This document shows positions 1 to 6,789 of a stretch of 39,259 bases of DNA, in pieces (position 1 is the stretch's first letter; each line of letters begins with the position of its first letter). The stretch spans positions 1 through 39,259 of the forward strand of contig CAYYQW010000033.1 of NCBI GenBank assembly GCA_964472505.1. Reading direction: 5' to 3'. Both the position numbers and the translations under genes were made by a program. A model generated the notes under the pieces. The model was not told where the DNA came from. It saw only the letters and a list, made by a program, of their open reading frames with translations, and ran no database searches. The DNA is from JAYEIA01 sp964472505 (GTDB lineage: Bacteria; Bacteroidota; Bacteroidia; Bacteroidales; JAADGE01).

Positions 1-52
1 GTATATGTAACACTTATATGCCCGGGAATTTTACTTGTAGAAAACTCAAGTT

Positions 53-115
53 AAATAATATTTCGACGGCGGCAAAGCCGACCGCCGAACGCACCACAGC
101 ATAGAGCGAACGGGG
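53..115 (+). repeat. Hairpin-forming intergenic repeat, copy 1
   Basis: This 63-base block is nearly the same as 1133-1195 and shares its right-hand 48 bases with 3846-3893. The core GGCGGC-AAAGCC-GACCGCC is an imperfect inverted repeat able to fold as a hairpin. The invariant tail is GAACGCACCACAGC, then about six variable bases, then GCGAACGGGG. Positions 64-90 are also present inverted at 904-930, so the lipoprotein gene between them is bracketed by inverted repeats. No transposase is nearby. Confidence 0.8.
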
Positions 116-150
116 TAAGTACTACTCTCCGGATATTCATCAAACATTGA

Positions 151-855
151 ATGAAGAAAAATATAAGAAATATCCTATATATGAAAACCTCCAACAAATT
201 ATGCAAATTGTTGATAAGAAATTTAACTAAAGTTTTATTTCTAATATTTCTTTTTTTTAGCTCGCATTGTAGTGAGGATAATAACAGAAATAAATTATCA
301 TTTTTTTTTAATGATTCGATTAGTAGCCCATATATAAAAATTGACTCTACAATGAGAGATGATTCCTCTCGCTATATAAATTTTTTATCCTTTGATGGTC
401 AATACCCGGAATATATTAAGGGTGTTATGTTCATTAATAAAAAAAATGTTTTTATTAAAGTTCTTAATAAGTTTCAAGACACTATAAAAATATTCAACTT
501 CAGTTTGGAAGAAAAAAAAATTGAAAATGTCAATTGGCGAACTCAAATCTATACCGGCGAAAAAGATAGTTTAAATATAAATAGGAAGTATCATATATTG
601 CTGGAAAATAAGTTCTTAGACAAAGATTTAAATGAACAAATATTTCAATTTAGATTAGTTGATTTCGGAATTTATGGACATGATGATGATATAACATATT
701 TTGTAGGAGAAAGATCCGGTGTTCTTGGATTATATTTAGGTGATTTTATGAATCGAAGTGATAAATCCGTTGAAGTTATTACGCTAACAAAAGGTGATAT
801 ATACAGAAATAGGATTGATTATTCAAAGACTGATTTTGGTTATAGAATAAAATAA
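151..855 (+). CDS. Lipoprotein of unknown function, paralogue of the 3923-4645 gene
   Basis: I do not recognise the family. The N-terminus is basic, then hydrophobic, and ends in a cysteine (FFSSHC), as in a lipoprotein signal, so the product is probably anchored in the outer or inner membrane. An internal ATG at 181 gives a shorter and more typical signal peptide and may be the true start. The mature part is about 190 residues, polar, with no transmembrane segment. The C-terminal 60 residues align with the product of 3923-4645: both have a G-D-D-[DN]-I segment followed by FV, then G-[DN]-IY, IDYS and DF near the end. The gene is much richer in A and T than the genes further right, and it is enclosed by inverted copies of an intergenic repeat, which suggests acquisition or local duplication. 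Function is unknown. Confidence 0.75.
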   Translation: MKKNIRNILYMKTSNKLCKLLIRNLTKVLFLIFLFFSSHCSEDNNRNKLSFFFNDSISSPYIKIDSTMRDDSSRYINFLSFDGQYPEYIKGVMFINKKNVFIKVLNKFQDTIKIFNFSLEEKKIENVNWRTQIYTGEKDSLNINRKYHILLENKFLDKDLNEQIFQFRLVDFGIYGHDDDITYFVGERSGVLGLYLGDFMNRSDKSVEVITLTKGDIYRNRIDYSKTDFGYRIK

Positions 856-903
856 GATATTATACTCTGTTGAGCCAAGGCTATCCCCAAAATAATTGTC
901 CAA

Positions 904-930
904 GTTCGGCGGTCAGCTTTGCCGCCGTCG
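904..930 (-). repeat. Inverted copy of the hairpin repeat core
   Basis: These 27 bases match the reverse complement of 64-90 at 26 of 27 positions. The left flank (about 873-903, GGCT..CCAAAATAA..G.CCAA) resembles the flank left of the 3846-3893 copy (about 3817-3845) in the same orientation, so the core seems flipped within similar flanks. Confidence 0.7.
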
Positions 931-1079
931 TTTTATTTCTAAGGCTTTGCCCGGATAGGCTGACGAACCGGTAATAATATGTATTTTTGAAAAAAAACCA
1001 TGTCCCCGGGCTTCAAAATGAAAAAAGGGAAAGCGTTTACATTCTGACACTATAAATTGTCGGGCAAGAAATTATGCCG
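931..1079. other. Non-coding stretch without a recognisable gene
   Basis: Between the inverted repeat copy and the small reading frame at 1080 I see no supported gene, no strong terminator and no promoter. The stretch contains short GC-rich patches in AT-rich DNA and looks like decayed intergenic sequence. Confidence 0.5.
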
Positions 1080-1226
1080 ATGAAGAAAATATTTTTGATC
1101 TTAGTATTATTAGTTTTTTCCGGAAACCGGTCAAATAATATTTCGGCGGCGGCAGAGCCGACCGCCGAACGCACCACAGCCGAAGGCGAACGGGGTTTGT
1201 CTCCAAAATTTACAAATATATTTTAA
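1080..1226 (+). pseudogene. Signal-peptide remnant running in frame through a repeat copy (48 codons)
   Basis: An ATG at 1080 opens a 48-codon frame. The first 14 residues (MKKIFLILVLLVFS) look like a classical export signal. From about residue 20 the frame reads through repeat copy 1133-1195, giving an Ala/Glu/Thr/Arg-rich tail, and it stops at 1224-1226. The simplest reading is that an exported-protein gene lost everything after its signal sequence when the repeat arrived. A functional small secreted peptide is possible but less likely. Confidence 0.4.
1133..1195 (+). repeat. Hairpin-forming intergenic repeat, copy 2
   Basis: Same length and order as copy 1 (53-115): AAATAATATTTCG, the hairpin core GGCGGC..GACCGCC, GAACGCACCACAGC, a variable hexamer, then GCGAACGGGG. 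It differs at two core positions and in the variable hexamer. This copy lies inside the small reading frame at 1080-1226. Confidence 0.8.
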
Positions 1227-1344
1227 TTTTTTTTGAGCATGCAATTTGTGTTTTAATAAAAGAGCTTTGTATCAGAGAATTATCCAATTCAATTTCCGAT
1301 TTAAAAGATAATGATTGGACGGTATTTTTTGATTAAAAAAGTTG

Positions 1345-1352
1345 TAAATTTG
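1345..1352 (+). promoter_or_regulatory. Candidate Bacteroidota -7 element (TAAATTTG)
   Basis: TAAATTTG matches the TAnnTTTG -7 consensus of Bacteroidota primary-sigma promoters and lies 47 bases before the ATG at 1399. No clear TTTG -33 box is found at the usual spacing. It would serve the three-gene operon 1399-3771. Confidence 0.45.
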
Positions 1353-1398
1353 ATATAAAACTTGCATCGGAATACTGATGCGCATCAAATGCAAAATT

Positions 1399-2070
1399 AT
1401 GAAAACCAAATTGTTGATTTTTTTGCTTGCGGGAGGGGCTATTTTATCATTAACTTCCTGTAAAAAGGAATTTATTCCCACCGAAAAAGAAAAAGTTGTA
1501 GTTCTGCGAAGCAGAGCATATGCTGATATTGAGTTAGTTGATAAGTCTGACTCTTACACTATAAGGCCGTTTCTGAGTACTATAATTTCAGATGTGTCCC
1601 AAGGGTATTCTTTTTCGGGAACAGCCCGCGGAACAAATTCAAGTGGAGACCCTTTGGGTGAAACCTTAGCTTGGGATAAAACACTGTCATTAGACTCTGA
1701 TACCACAATTGAGGAGTTAGGCACAGATACCGATTATTTTTTTCTTTATATAAAGAATACTTCGTCCCTAGCGTATGGCCCTTTTGTTGTAAATTATGGC
1801 AATTCTGACCAAATTACCGAGAATATTCTTGTTCCGTCCTCTTCGAATACCATATACCGAATTGCCTATTATAAAACACATTATAATTCAACCATCAGGT
1901 TTTATGAATACCAAAATAATACCAATTATATGGATGCGACAGAAGGAACTCACTTTAATTTTCCCGGAACAGAAAACCAATGTGTGTATTTGCAAATAAC
2001 CGGAAAAGAATCCGGTATCAAATCTTCTTATATTGCACCTGAAGGTTCTCAACGAATATCTAAATTATAA
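1399..2070 (+). CDS. Lipoprotein of unknown function, first gene of an OmpA-type operon
   Basis: The product is about 223 residues and starts with a clean lipoprotein signal (MKTKLLIFLLAGGAILSLTSC), with lipidation predicted at the cysteine followed by KKEF. The ATG at 1399 is preferred over the one at 1378 because it places the signal at the true N-terminus. The mature part is rich in Ser, Thr, Tyr and Asn and predicted to be mostly beta strand; I recognise no named domain. It is followed after 5 bases by a second lipoprotein gene and then by an outer-membrane beta-barrel/OmpA gene, so the three probably act together at the outer membrane. It may be a surface or periplasmic accessory of the barrel. 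Confidence 0.8.
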   Translation: MKTKLLIFLLAGGAILSLTSCKKEFIPTEKEKVVVLRSRAYADIELVDKSDSYTIRPFLSTIISDVSQGYSFSGTARGTNSSGDPLGETLAWDKTLSLDSDTTIEELGTDTDYFFLYIKNTSSLAYGPFVVNYGNSDQITENILVPSSSNTIYRIAYYKTHYNSTIRFYEYQNNTNYMDATEGTHFNFPGTENQCVYLQITGKESGIKSSYIAPEGSQRISKL

Positions 2071-2075
2071 TAATC

Positions 2076-2546
2076 ATGAAAAGAAATTTGATATTTATTT
2101 TTTTTATGCTTTTGGCAGGCGCATGCTTGGATAAGGGTACGGATACCATAGTCCTTCCGGAACACCGAGAAAGCTATTTGCCGAAATCTATTGCCGAAAA
2201 TTGGAATGCGGCCATAAAATGTGCAGAGCAAACAACTGTGGCTATAGAACTTAATCTGACCACGCAGAGCGACAAAGAAAATTTTACTGCAACCGGGTCA
2301 GGCTATGATTATAACGGAGAGGCAATTGATGTGGAAGTAAAGGGAATATACAATCGAGAATTGAATATTTTGTCGGCAGATGTCAGATATGATTTTGTGG
2401 AATCCGGAGTCTATCGAAAAGATCATTTTGCGGTAGATTTTGACCTATACACAGCGGGTTCTTATATTGATATGATTAAGTTGGACGAGTCATATCCCGG
2501 AGGTCCGGTTCCAAGCTGTGAGACTCAGATTAAATTGTTTTATTAA
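2076..2546 (+). CDS. Small lipoprotein of unknown function
   Basis: This is a 156-residue protein with a short signal peptide ending LLAGAC followed by LDKG, a good lipoprotein box. The mature domain of about 135 residues alternates polar and hydrophobic residues and contains GSGYDYNGEAIDVEVKG, which suggests a small beta-sandwich or barrel; no family is recognised. It starts 5 bases after the preceding lipoprotein stop and ends 16 bases before the OmpA-family gene, so it is very likely co-transcribed with both. Confidence 0.8.
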   Translation: MKRNLIFIFFMLLAGACLDKGTDTIVLPEHRESYLPKSIAENWNAAIKCAEQTTVAIELNLTTQSDKENFTATGSGYDYNGEAIDVEVKGIYNRELNILSADVRYDFVESGVYRKDHFAVDFDLYTAGSYIDMIKLDESYPGGPVPSCETQIKLFY

Positions 2547-2562
2547 CGGCAAATAAACTATT

Positions 2563-3771
2563 ATGAAAATTCTTTATACTTCGTTGCTTGTTTTTCTTTA
2601 CTTATGTGTTTGGAGTCAAAATGATTGTAATGAACCCCCTGAGCCAATTTTTGCAATTGGTGTAACCGGCGGAGGCAATATGTCTTCATTTACATACTCG
2701 GCACAGCAATACAGTAAGTATAAACAGGATTTGTTCCTAAACCCGCAATTTGGTGTTGCAGGCGAGATATATTTTGGGAAAATGATTTCTTTACGCCCTG
2801 CTTTGTATTATTCCGGAAGAGGAACAGAAATTAATACTGAAGGTGTCAGGTATCTTTTGGCATCTCGTAATATTGATTTTGCTTTGCCGCTAATGTTAAC
2901 ATTTGCTACAGACAAATCCGTTTCTCCCTTTTTTTATATGGCTCCTGTTTATGAAATCGTAACAGGAGGAACGGTGGGGACGGCTGATGTAAGCACAGAC
3001 TTAAATACTTCCAGTTTTGCAAAGACAGGTTTTGCTTTATGTCCGGGCGCAGGAGTGAAATTTCGATTATCTTCTAAAATGTACTTTTCAGTTGAGGCCG
3101 ACTATTTTTACGGCCTTTCCGACACATATTCGGATTCAGAACTCAACGGTACTGCAAATGCCTTGAATGTAAACGATTATACTATTGAAGGAACAAGAAA
3201 AAACAGAGCTCCGGAATTAAGAGCATCGCTTATGTTTGTGATTAATAAAAAGAAAGATCAAATAGTAATTATCGGGGACGATACCGAAGACAAACCTGTA
3301 CGCGATACAATAAGAGTGGTTGAACGTGATGAGTCTGAAAGAGACACGGTTACCGTAAACGAAGTAAAAGAAAGCTATACCGTAAAAGAAATTGAGTCTG
3401 ACATTAGAGAAGGGATTGATGTTACAAATCGTAAAATTACATTCCATAATATTGAATTTGAATTTAATAAAACAGCTTTAACCAATGATTCAAAACTATA
3501 TTTGAATGAGGTAATTCGGTTTTTGAAAGAAAATAAAACAATAAAAGTCCAAATCAACGGGCATACAGACAATATTGGAAGTAAACTTCATAATATGGCG
3601 CTGTCTGAAGGAAGGGCAAAGGGAGTTTATGATTACCTTATTTCTACCGGCATTAATAGTGAGCGTCTGACGTATAAAGGCTATGGAGATACAAAACCAA
3701 TTGATGACAACGCAACGGAGAGCGGAAGAGCCAAAAACAGACGAGTTGAATTTCAAATAATACATCAGTAA
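2563..3771 (+). CDS. Outer-membrane beta-barrel protein with C-terminal OmpA peptidoglycan-binding domain
   Basis: 402 residues. A signal peptide (residues 1 to about 18, ending VWSQ) is followed by an outer-membrane beta-barrel-like region (about 28-228). A charged linker rich in RD/ERDT (about 230-285) follows. The C-terminal OmpA-like domain (about 290-402) has the family signature: NGHTDNIGS, SEGRAKGVYDYL, the GYGDTKPI segment and GRAKNRRVEF. In this family the conserved Asp and Arg hold diaminopimelate of peptidoglycan, so the protein probably tethers the outer membrane to the wall. It is the last gene of the operon with two lipoproteins, and a hairpin follows the stop. The role beyond anchoring is unknown. 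Confidence 0.88.
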   Translation: MKILYTSLLVFLYLCVWSQNDCNEPPEPIFAIGVTGGGNMSSFTYSAQQYSKYKQDLFLNPQFGVAGEIYFGKMISLRPALYYSGRGTEINTEGVRYLLASRNIDFALPLMLTFATDKSVSPFFYMAPVYEIVTGGTVGTADVSTDLNTSSFAKTGFALCPGAGVKFRLSSKMYFSVEADYFYGLSDTYSDSELNGTANALNVNDYTIEGTRKNRAPELRASLMFVINKKKDQIVIIGDDTEDKPVRDTIRVVERDESERDTVTVNEVKESYTVKEIESDIREGIDVTNRKITFHNIEFEFNKTALTNDSKLYLNEVIRFLKENKTIKVQINGHTDNIGSKLHNMALSEGRAKGVYDYLISTGINSERLTYKGYGDTKPIDDNATESGRAKNRRVEFQIIHQ

Positions 3772-3782
3772 AAAAAGAAAAA

Positions 3783-3822
3783 ACAGCCTCTTGATGATAT
3801 TGCTTCGTTAAACCGAGGCTGT
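3783..3822 (+). terminator. Possible terminator hairpin after the OmpA gene
   Basis: ACAGCCTC (3783-3790) pairs with GAGGCTGT (3815-3822) across a 24-base loop. The stem lies just after the stop at 3771. There is no good U-tract, so termination is uncertain. Confidence 0.4.
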
Positions 3823-3845
3823 AACCAAAATAAATGACCAAATTT

Positions 3846-3893
3846 GGCGGCAGAGCCGACCGCCGAACGCACCACAGCCTAAAGCGAACGGGG
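3846..3893 (+). repeat. Hairpin-forming intergenic repeat, copy 3
   Basis: These 48 bases match the right-hand part of copies 1 and 2: GGCGGCAGAGCCGACCGCC, GAACGCACCACAGC, a variable hexamer, then GCGAACGGGG. As with copy 1, a lipoprotein gene of the same paralogous family begins a few tens of bases downstream. Confidence 0.8.
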
Positions 3894-3922
3894 AAGAAGT
3901 CCAAGTATATATGATATAGAAA

Positions 3923-4645
3923 ATGAACCTAAATATAGAAATACCAAGAATTATGAGTACATACAACAGTTTAAAGAAATTGTCAACAGAAAATTTTCTG
4001 AATAATAACAAATGTAACTTTTATCTTGTATTGTTGATGATTTTTTATAGCTTATCATGTAACACTCCGATAGATAAACAAATAGATATTCATAAATACA
4101 ATGATTCTATAAGCAATCAGTTTATAGCATTTAATAAAGTTAACAATAATACAAAAGAATATAGAAGTATTAGTTTTATGACAGACGATGAAGAATACCC
4201 TATACCAATTCAAGGTAGGTTATATTCAAAGAATAGTGCAATTTGGATAAGTTTAGATCACCCTAATTTAGACACATTTAAATTGTTTGATTTCAAATTT
4301 CGTACAAAAGAGTCAGAAACAATATCATGGCAAATTTCAGGTTATGGAAATGAACCCGATACACTTATTCAAAAAAGACATACATTGATTCTACAAAATA
4401 AATTTTATGATGAAGGTTTAAAAGATAGTATATATCATTTTCGATTAGATAGTATCGGGATGTTTGGGACGGATGATAATATTGTCTGTTTTGTATCAAA
4501 AAAACACTGGATTGTTGGTTTTTATATTAGTGAGTTTTATATGGAAAATGATAGTATAATTGAAATTGCCATACCAAGTTATGGGAATATTTACAAAAAA
4601 AAGATCGACTATTCAAATGTAGATTTTAATCACGTTCTTAAATAA
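3923..4645 (+). CDS. Lipoprotein of unknown function, paralogue of the 151-855 gene
   Basis: 240 residues. A polar N-terminal stretch, then a hydrophobic segment ending FYSLSC, indicate a lipoprotein; an internal ATG at 3953 may be the actual start. The mature part resembles the 151-855 product along most of its length: both carry a Y-P-[EI] segment near the start, a WQIS/WRTQ-like strand, HTLILQNKF versus HILLENKF, G-x-[DH]-DDNI/DDDI, and closing IDYS-x-x-DF. The conserved domain is not one I can name. The gene is strongly AT-rich and preceded by repeat copy 3, just as its paralogue is preceded by copy 1, so the two probably arose by duplication of a repeat-plus-gene unit. Confidence 0.75.
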   Translation: MNLNIEIPRIMSTYNSLKKLSTENFLNNNKCNFYLVLLMIFYSLSCNTPIDKQIDIHKYNDSISNQFIAFNKVNNNTKEYRSISFMTDDEEYPIPIQGRLYSKNSAIWISLDHPNLDTFKLFDFKFRTKESETISWQISGYGNEPDTLIQKRHTLILQNKFYDEGLKDSIYHFRLDSIGMFGTDDNIVCFVSKKHWIVGFYISEFYMENDSIIEIAIPSYGNIYKKKIDYSNVDFNHVLK

Positions 4646-4840
4646 ATTATAGATTAATCGGCCCTCACCGGAGTAGTTTGAAAAAAATAAAAAACGAAAC
4701 AGCTCGGCAAAATTTACTTCTGTCCATCATAGTCTAAACAATAAAAAAGTGATAAGCGAAGCTTGCAAGCTATTTCGTATATGCCCGTTTTACGGTCGGT
4801 TAACAGAAAAATTTTCCTCCCAAGCCCCAACTAACAAGCA

Positions 4841-4871
4841 AAAGCCGCCAAGCATAACACTTGGCGGCTTT
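4841..4871 (-). terminator. Intrinsic terminator downstream of tRNA-Arg
   Basis: AAAGCCGCCAAG and CTTGGCGGCTTT form a perfect 12-base-pair stem around a 7-base loop. Read on the minus strand it ends in a run of U, about 20 bases after the tRNA 3' end. There is also a T-rich run on the plus side, so it may work in both directions. Confidence 0.85.
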
Positions 4872-4890
4872 TTATTTGCCTTTCGGCCTG

Positions 4891-4964
4891 TGACCCCGGC
4901 GGGACTCGAACCCACAACCCTCAGGGCCGAAACCTGATATTCTATCCAATTGAACTACGGAGCC
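4891..4964 (-). tRNA. tRNA-Arg (anticodon UCG)
   Basis: Read on the minus strand the 74 bases fold as a complete cloverleaf. The acceptor stem GGCUCCG pairs with CGGGGUC with G-U pairs at positions 2 and 4. The D arm contains UUCAAUUGGAUAGAA. The anticodon stem UCAGG/CCUGA encloses UUUCGGC, giving anticodon UCG for CGA-type arginine codons. The T loop is GUUCGAGUC and the discriminator base is A. CCA is not encoded. A strong terminator follows. Confidence 0.95.
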
Positions 4965-5075
4965 GTATTTTACGGATTGCAAAATTATATAAAAATTATG
5001 ATACTTCGTACAGTTTTCGTAAAAAATCTTTCCTTATCGGGGGTTTATCGCGTAAATCCTGAGTTTTGCTCAAGC

Positions 5076-5585
5076 TTAACCGCTCATTCCGGAAGATTTG
5101 CCTGCCGGTTCTTCGTTTGGTGTTTTTTCGGGCGAAAAACAGCCGTGGCGGCCTCGGTTTCGGTATTCTTTTATAATCATGCGTTTGAAGTCATGATGAG
5201 CCTTATAAAGCAGAAAAACTTTTACCGGCGCCAGAATTGCTTTGTATTTTTCATGATATTCGTTTTTAAGCTTGGCTTCTTGTTCAAAGATTTCAGCCAT
5301 TTCTGCGTTCAGGGTTTTTACTTCGTCTTCGGACATATTTAGGTGGTTCTGCTCAAACTTTAAAAAAAGAGCTTTATGCCTTTTGCGAAGTGCATCCTCT
5401 TTTTTGTCAAATTCGTTAAGCAGAGGAATTAATTTTTCTTCTTCTGTTTTGGTGAGCTGAAGTTCCTTTTTAATAAATTCAATTTTGCGCTCCTGCATCA
5501 TTTCTTTGTGCTTATGTTTTCCCTGAGCAGTAGTTGCTCCCGGAATTAACAAAAACAGAATAATAAATATATTGATTGCTTTCAT
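5076..5585 (-). CDS. Spy/CpxP-like periplasmic helical protein
   Basis: About 169 residues from the ATG at 5585. An upstream ATG at 5630 would overlap the previous gene and bury the signal peptide, so 5585 is chosen. Residues 1-20 form a signal peptide ending TTAQG. The rest is highly charged and helical, with a His/Lys-rich start (KHKHKE), a QLTKTEEEKLIPLLNEFD segment and long Glu/Lys heptads. This matches periplasmic Spy/CpxP-type or heavy-metal-resistance sensor proteins, which buffer misfolded proteins or signal envelope stress. It follows an ECF sigma gene and a putative anti-sigma gene with an intergenic gap of 10 bases, so it is probably part of an envelope-stress operon. The exact partner is inferred. 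Confidence 0.65.
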   Translation of the reverse strand: MKAINIFIILFLLIPGATTAQGKHKHKEMMQERKIEFIKKELQLTKTEEEKLIPLLNEFDKKEDALRKRHKALFLKFEQNHLNMSEDEVKTLNAEMAEIFEQEAKLKNEYHEKYKAILAPVKVFLLYKAHHDFKRMIIKEYRNRGRHGCFSPEKTPNEEPAGKSSGMSG

Positions 5586-5595
5586 GGTTTTAAAA

Positions 5596-6195
5596 TTATA
5601 ATTCGGCAATAATGTCGGAATAATCTGCATTTTCCATCAAATACTCTTCTAAAGCAGCATCGTATGCGTTAGTTGGAATTATCTGTGTTGTATCAGACGG
5701 TTTTGTTGAAAGTTCGGTGATTTCGGCGATACTCATGTCGTCCAGAACGCTGCCTACAATAAGCTCAACTTCTGCGGTATCCGCATCGTGCGGTATAATG
5801 CTTGAAACAGGGTCTAAACCGGCAATTTCGGAATTGTTCTTTACCGGCGCTTTTATCTCGGTATTTTCTGCGGTATTTCTGTCGGACAGGCGATTTTGCA
5901 GCAGCCCGTTCCAAAGTGAGAAAATAAGAATTAATGCCGCTGCCGCAGCTGCATAAGGTGCAAACAGCCGGATGATTTTTCTTTTTGAACTGTCTTTTTG
6001 CTCTGCTTGTTTGGTGATTTTTTCCGTAAGTTCCTTGAAATAGTTTTCCGGCACCGAAAAGGGCAGTTTTTTACCGCATTTTTCCGCAATACGCGCTTCG
6101 CTAATCTTTGTTTCAAGATCTCGTGTAAAATCATCAAAATACCCGTCGGGCGTTTTGAAGGGATTTTTTTTCGGTATGTCGGATAAATTGGGCAT
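5596..6195 (-). CDS. Putative membrane anti-sigma factor
   Basis: 199 residues with no signal peptide. The cytoplasmic N-terminal part holds a duplicated motif: NPFKTPDGYFDDF at 11-23 and LPFSVPENYFKEL at 44-56. A basic patch (KRKIIRLF) leads into one membrane helix (about 77-97), and an acidic C-terminal domain of about 100 residues would be periplasmic. This topology, and the position directly behind an ECF sigma gene (42-base gap), fit an anti-sigma factor of the kind common in Bacteroidota. It probably holds the sigma factor encoded at 6238-6789 and releases it under envelope stress. I recognise the layout rather than a named domain. Confidence 0.65.
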   Translation of the reverse strand: MPNLSDIPKKNPFKTPDGYFDDFTRDLETKISEARIAEKCGKKLPFSVPENYFKELTEKITKQAEQKDSSKRKIIRLFAPYAAAAAALILIFSLWNGLLQNRLSDRNTAENTEIKAPVKNNSEIAGLDPVSSIIPHDADTAEVELIVGSVLDDMSIAEITELSTKPSDTTQIIPTNAYDAALEEYLMENADYSDIIAEL

Positions 6196-6237
6196 TCCTT
6201 GTGTTTTTTACTTTTGACTGTTTTATTCCGCTAAGGT

Positions 6238-6789
6238 TTAACGGTTCTTTATAAATTCTTCAATTTTTTTTACGGCATGGTGATACGATGCTTTCAGTGC
6301 ACCTTCCGAGGTGTCTAAAATATCGGACATGTCTTGGTATTTTATTTCGTCAAAATATTTCATATTGAACACGATGCGTTGCTTTTCCGGTAGTGTGAGA
6401 ATGGCTTTTTGCAGCAGCTTTTGCGCCTCATCGCCGCTAAAGTATTCGTCACTCATCATTGTTTCGCTCAAATAATGTTCATATACCTGAAAAGAAGCTT
6501 CGTTTCGACGTTTTTTTTGTTCCAAAAATGTAAGGGTTTCATTAGTGGCTATACGGTATAGCCATGTATAGAGTTTTGAGTCGCTTCGGAAATTCGGCAA
6601 AGCTTTCCAGGCCTTTATAAATGTTTTTTGAAGCAAATCGTCGGTATCTTCGTGCAAAATTACCATTTTGCGAATATGCCAATAAAGCCTTTCACGATAT
6701 TTTTGTACAATACCGCCGAAGGCTTCATTTTGAGTTTGTTCGTTTTCGAAAAGCTGTAATAGTTTTTCGTCTGAAGGCAATTCCTGCAT
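6238..6789 (-). CDS. RNA polymerase sigma-70 factor, ECF subfamily
   Basis: 183 residues, the usual ECF length. Region 2 is at about 24-92, with the core-binding segment (EDTDDLLQKTFIKAWKALPNF) and the -10 recognition helix containing YTWLYRIATNE. Region 4 at about 125-175 has LPEKQRIVFNMKYFDEIKYQDMS followed by the helix-turn-helix DTSEGALKASYHHAVKKIE. Its ATG overlaps the stop of the transketolase gene by one base (TAATG), so translation is probably coupled. It is followed by a putative anti-sigma gene and a Spy/CpxP-like gene, which points to an envelope-stress regulon. Confidence 0.92.
   Translation of the reverse strand: MQELPSDEKLLQLFENEQTQNEAFGGIVQKYRERLYWHIRKMVILHEDTDDLLQKTFIKAWKALPNFRSDSKLYTWLYRIATNETLTFLEQKKRRNEASFQVYEHYLSETMMSDEYFSGDEAQKLLQKAILTLPEKQRIVFNMKYFDEIKYQDMSDILDTSEGALKASYHHAVKKIEEFIKNR

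Noticed and set aside
3783..3822. A riboswitch-like structure after the OmpA gene
   Set aside because: Only one 8-base-pair stem is present, with no conserved aptamer motif; a weak terminator or repeat flank is a simpler reading.
53..3893. Integron attC sites or CRISPR repeats as an explanation for the hairpin repeats
   Set aside because: The copies lack attC R-box core sequences, spacing is irregular, genes lie between them and no integrase or cas gene is present.
4749..4937. A 62-codon frame over the terminator and tRNA region
   Set aside because: It runs through the tRNA-Arg sequence and a perfect terminator hairpin, so it cannot be a sensible gene.
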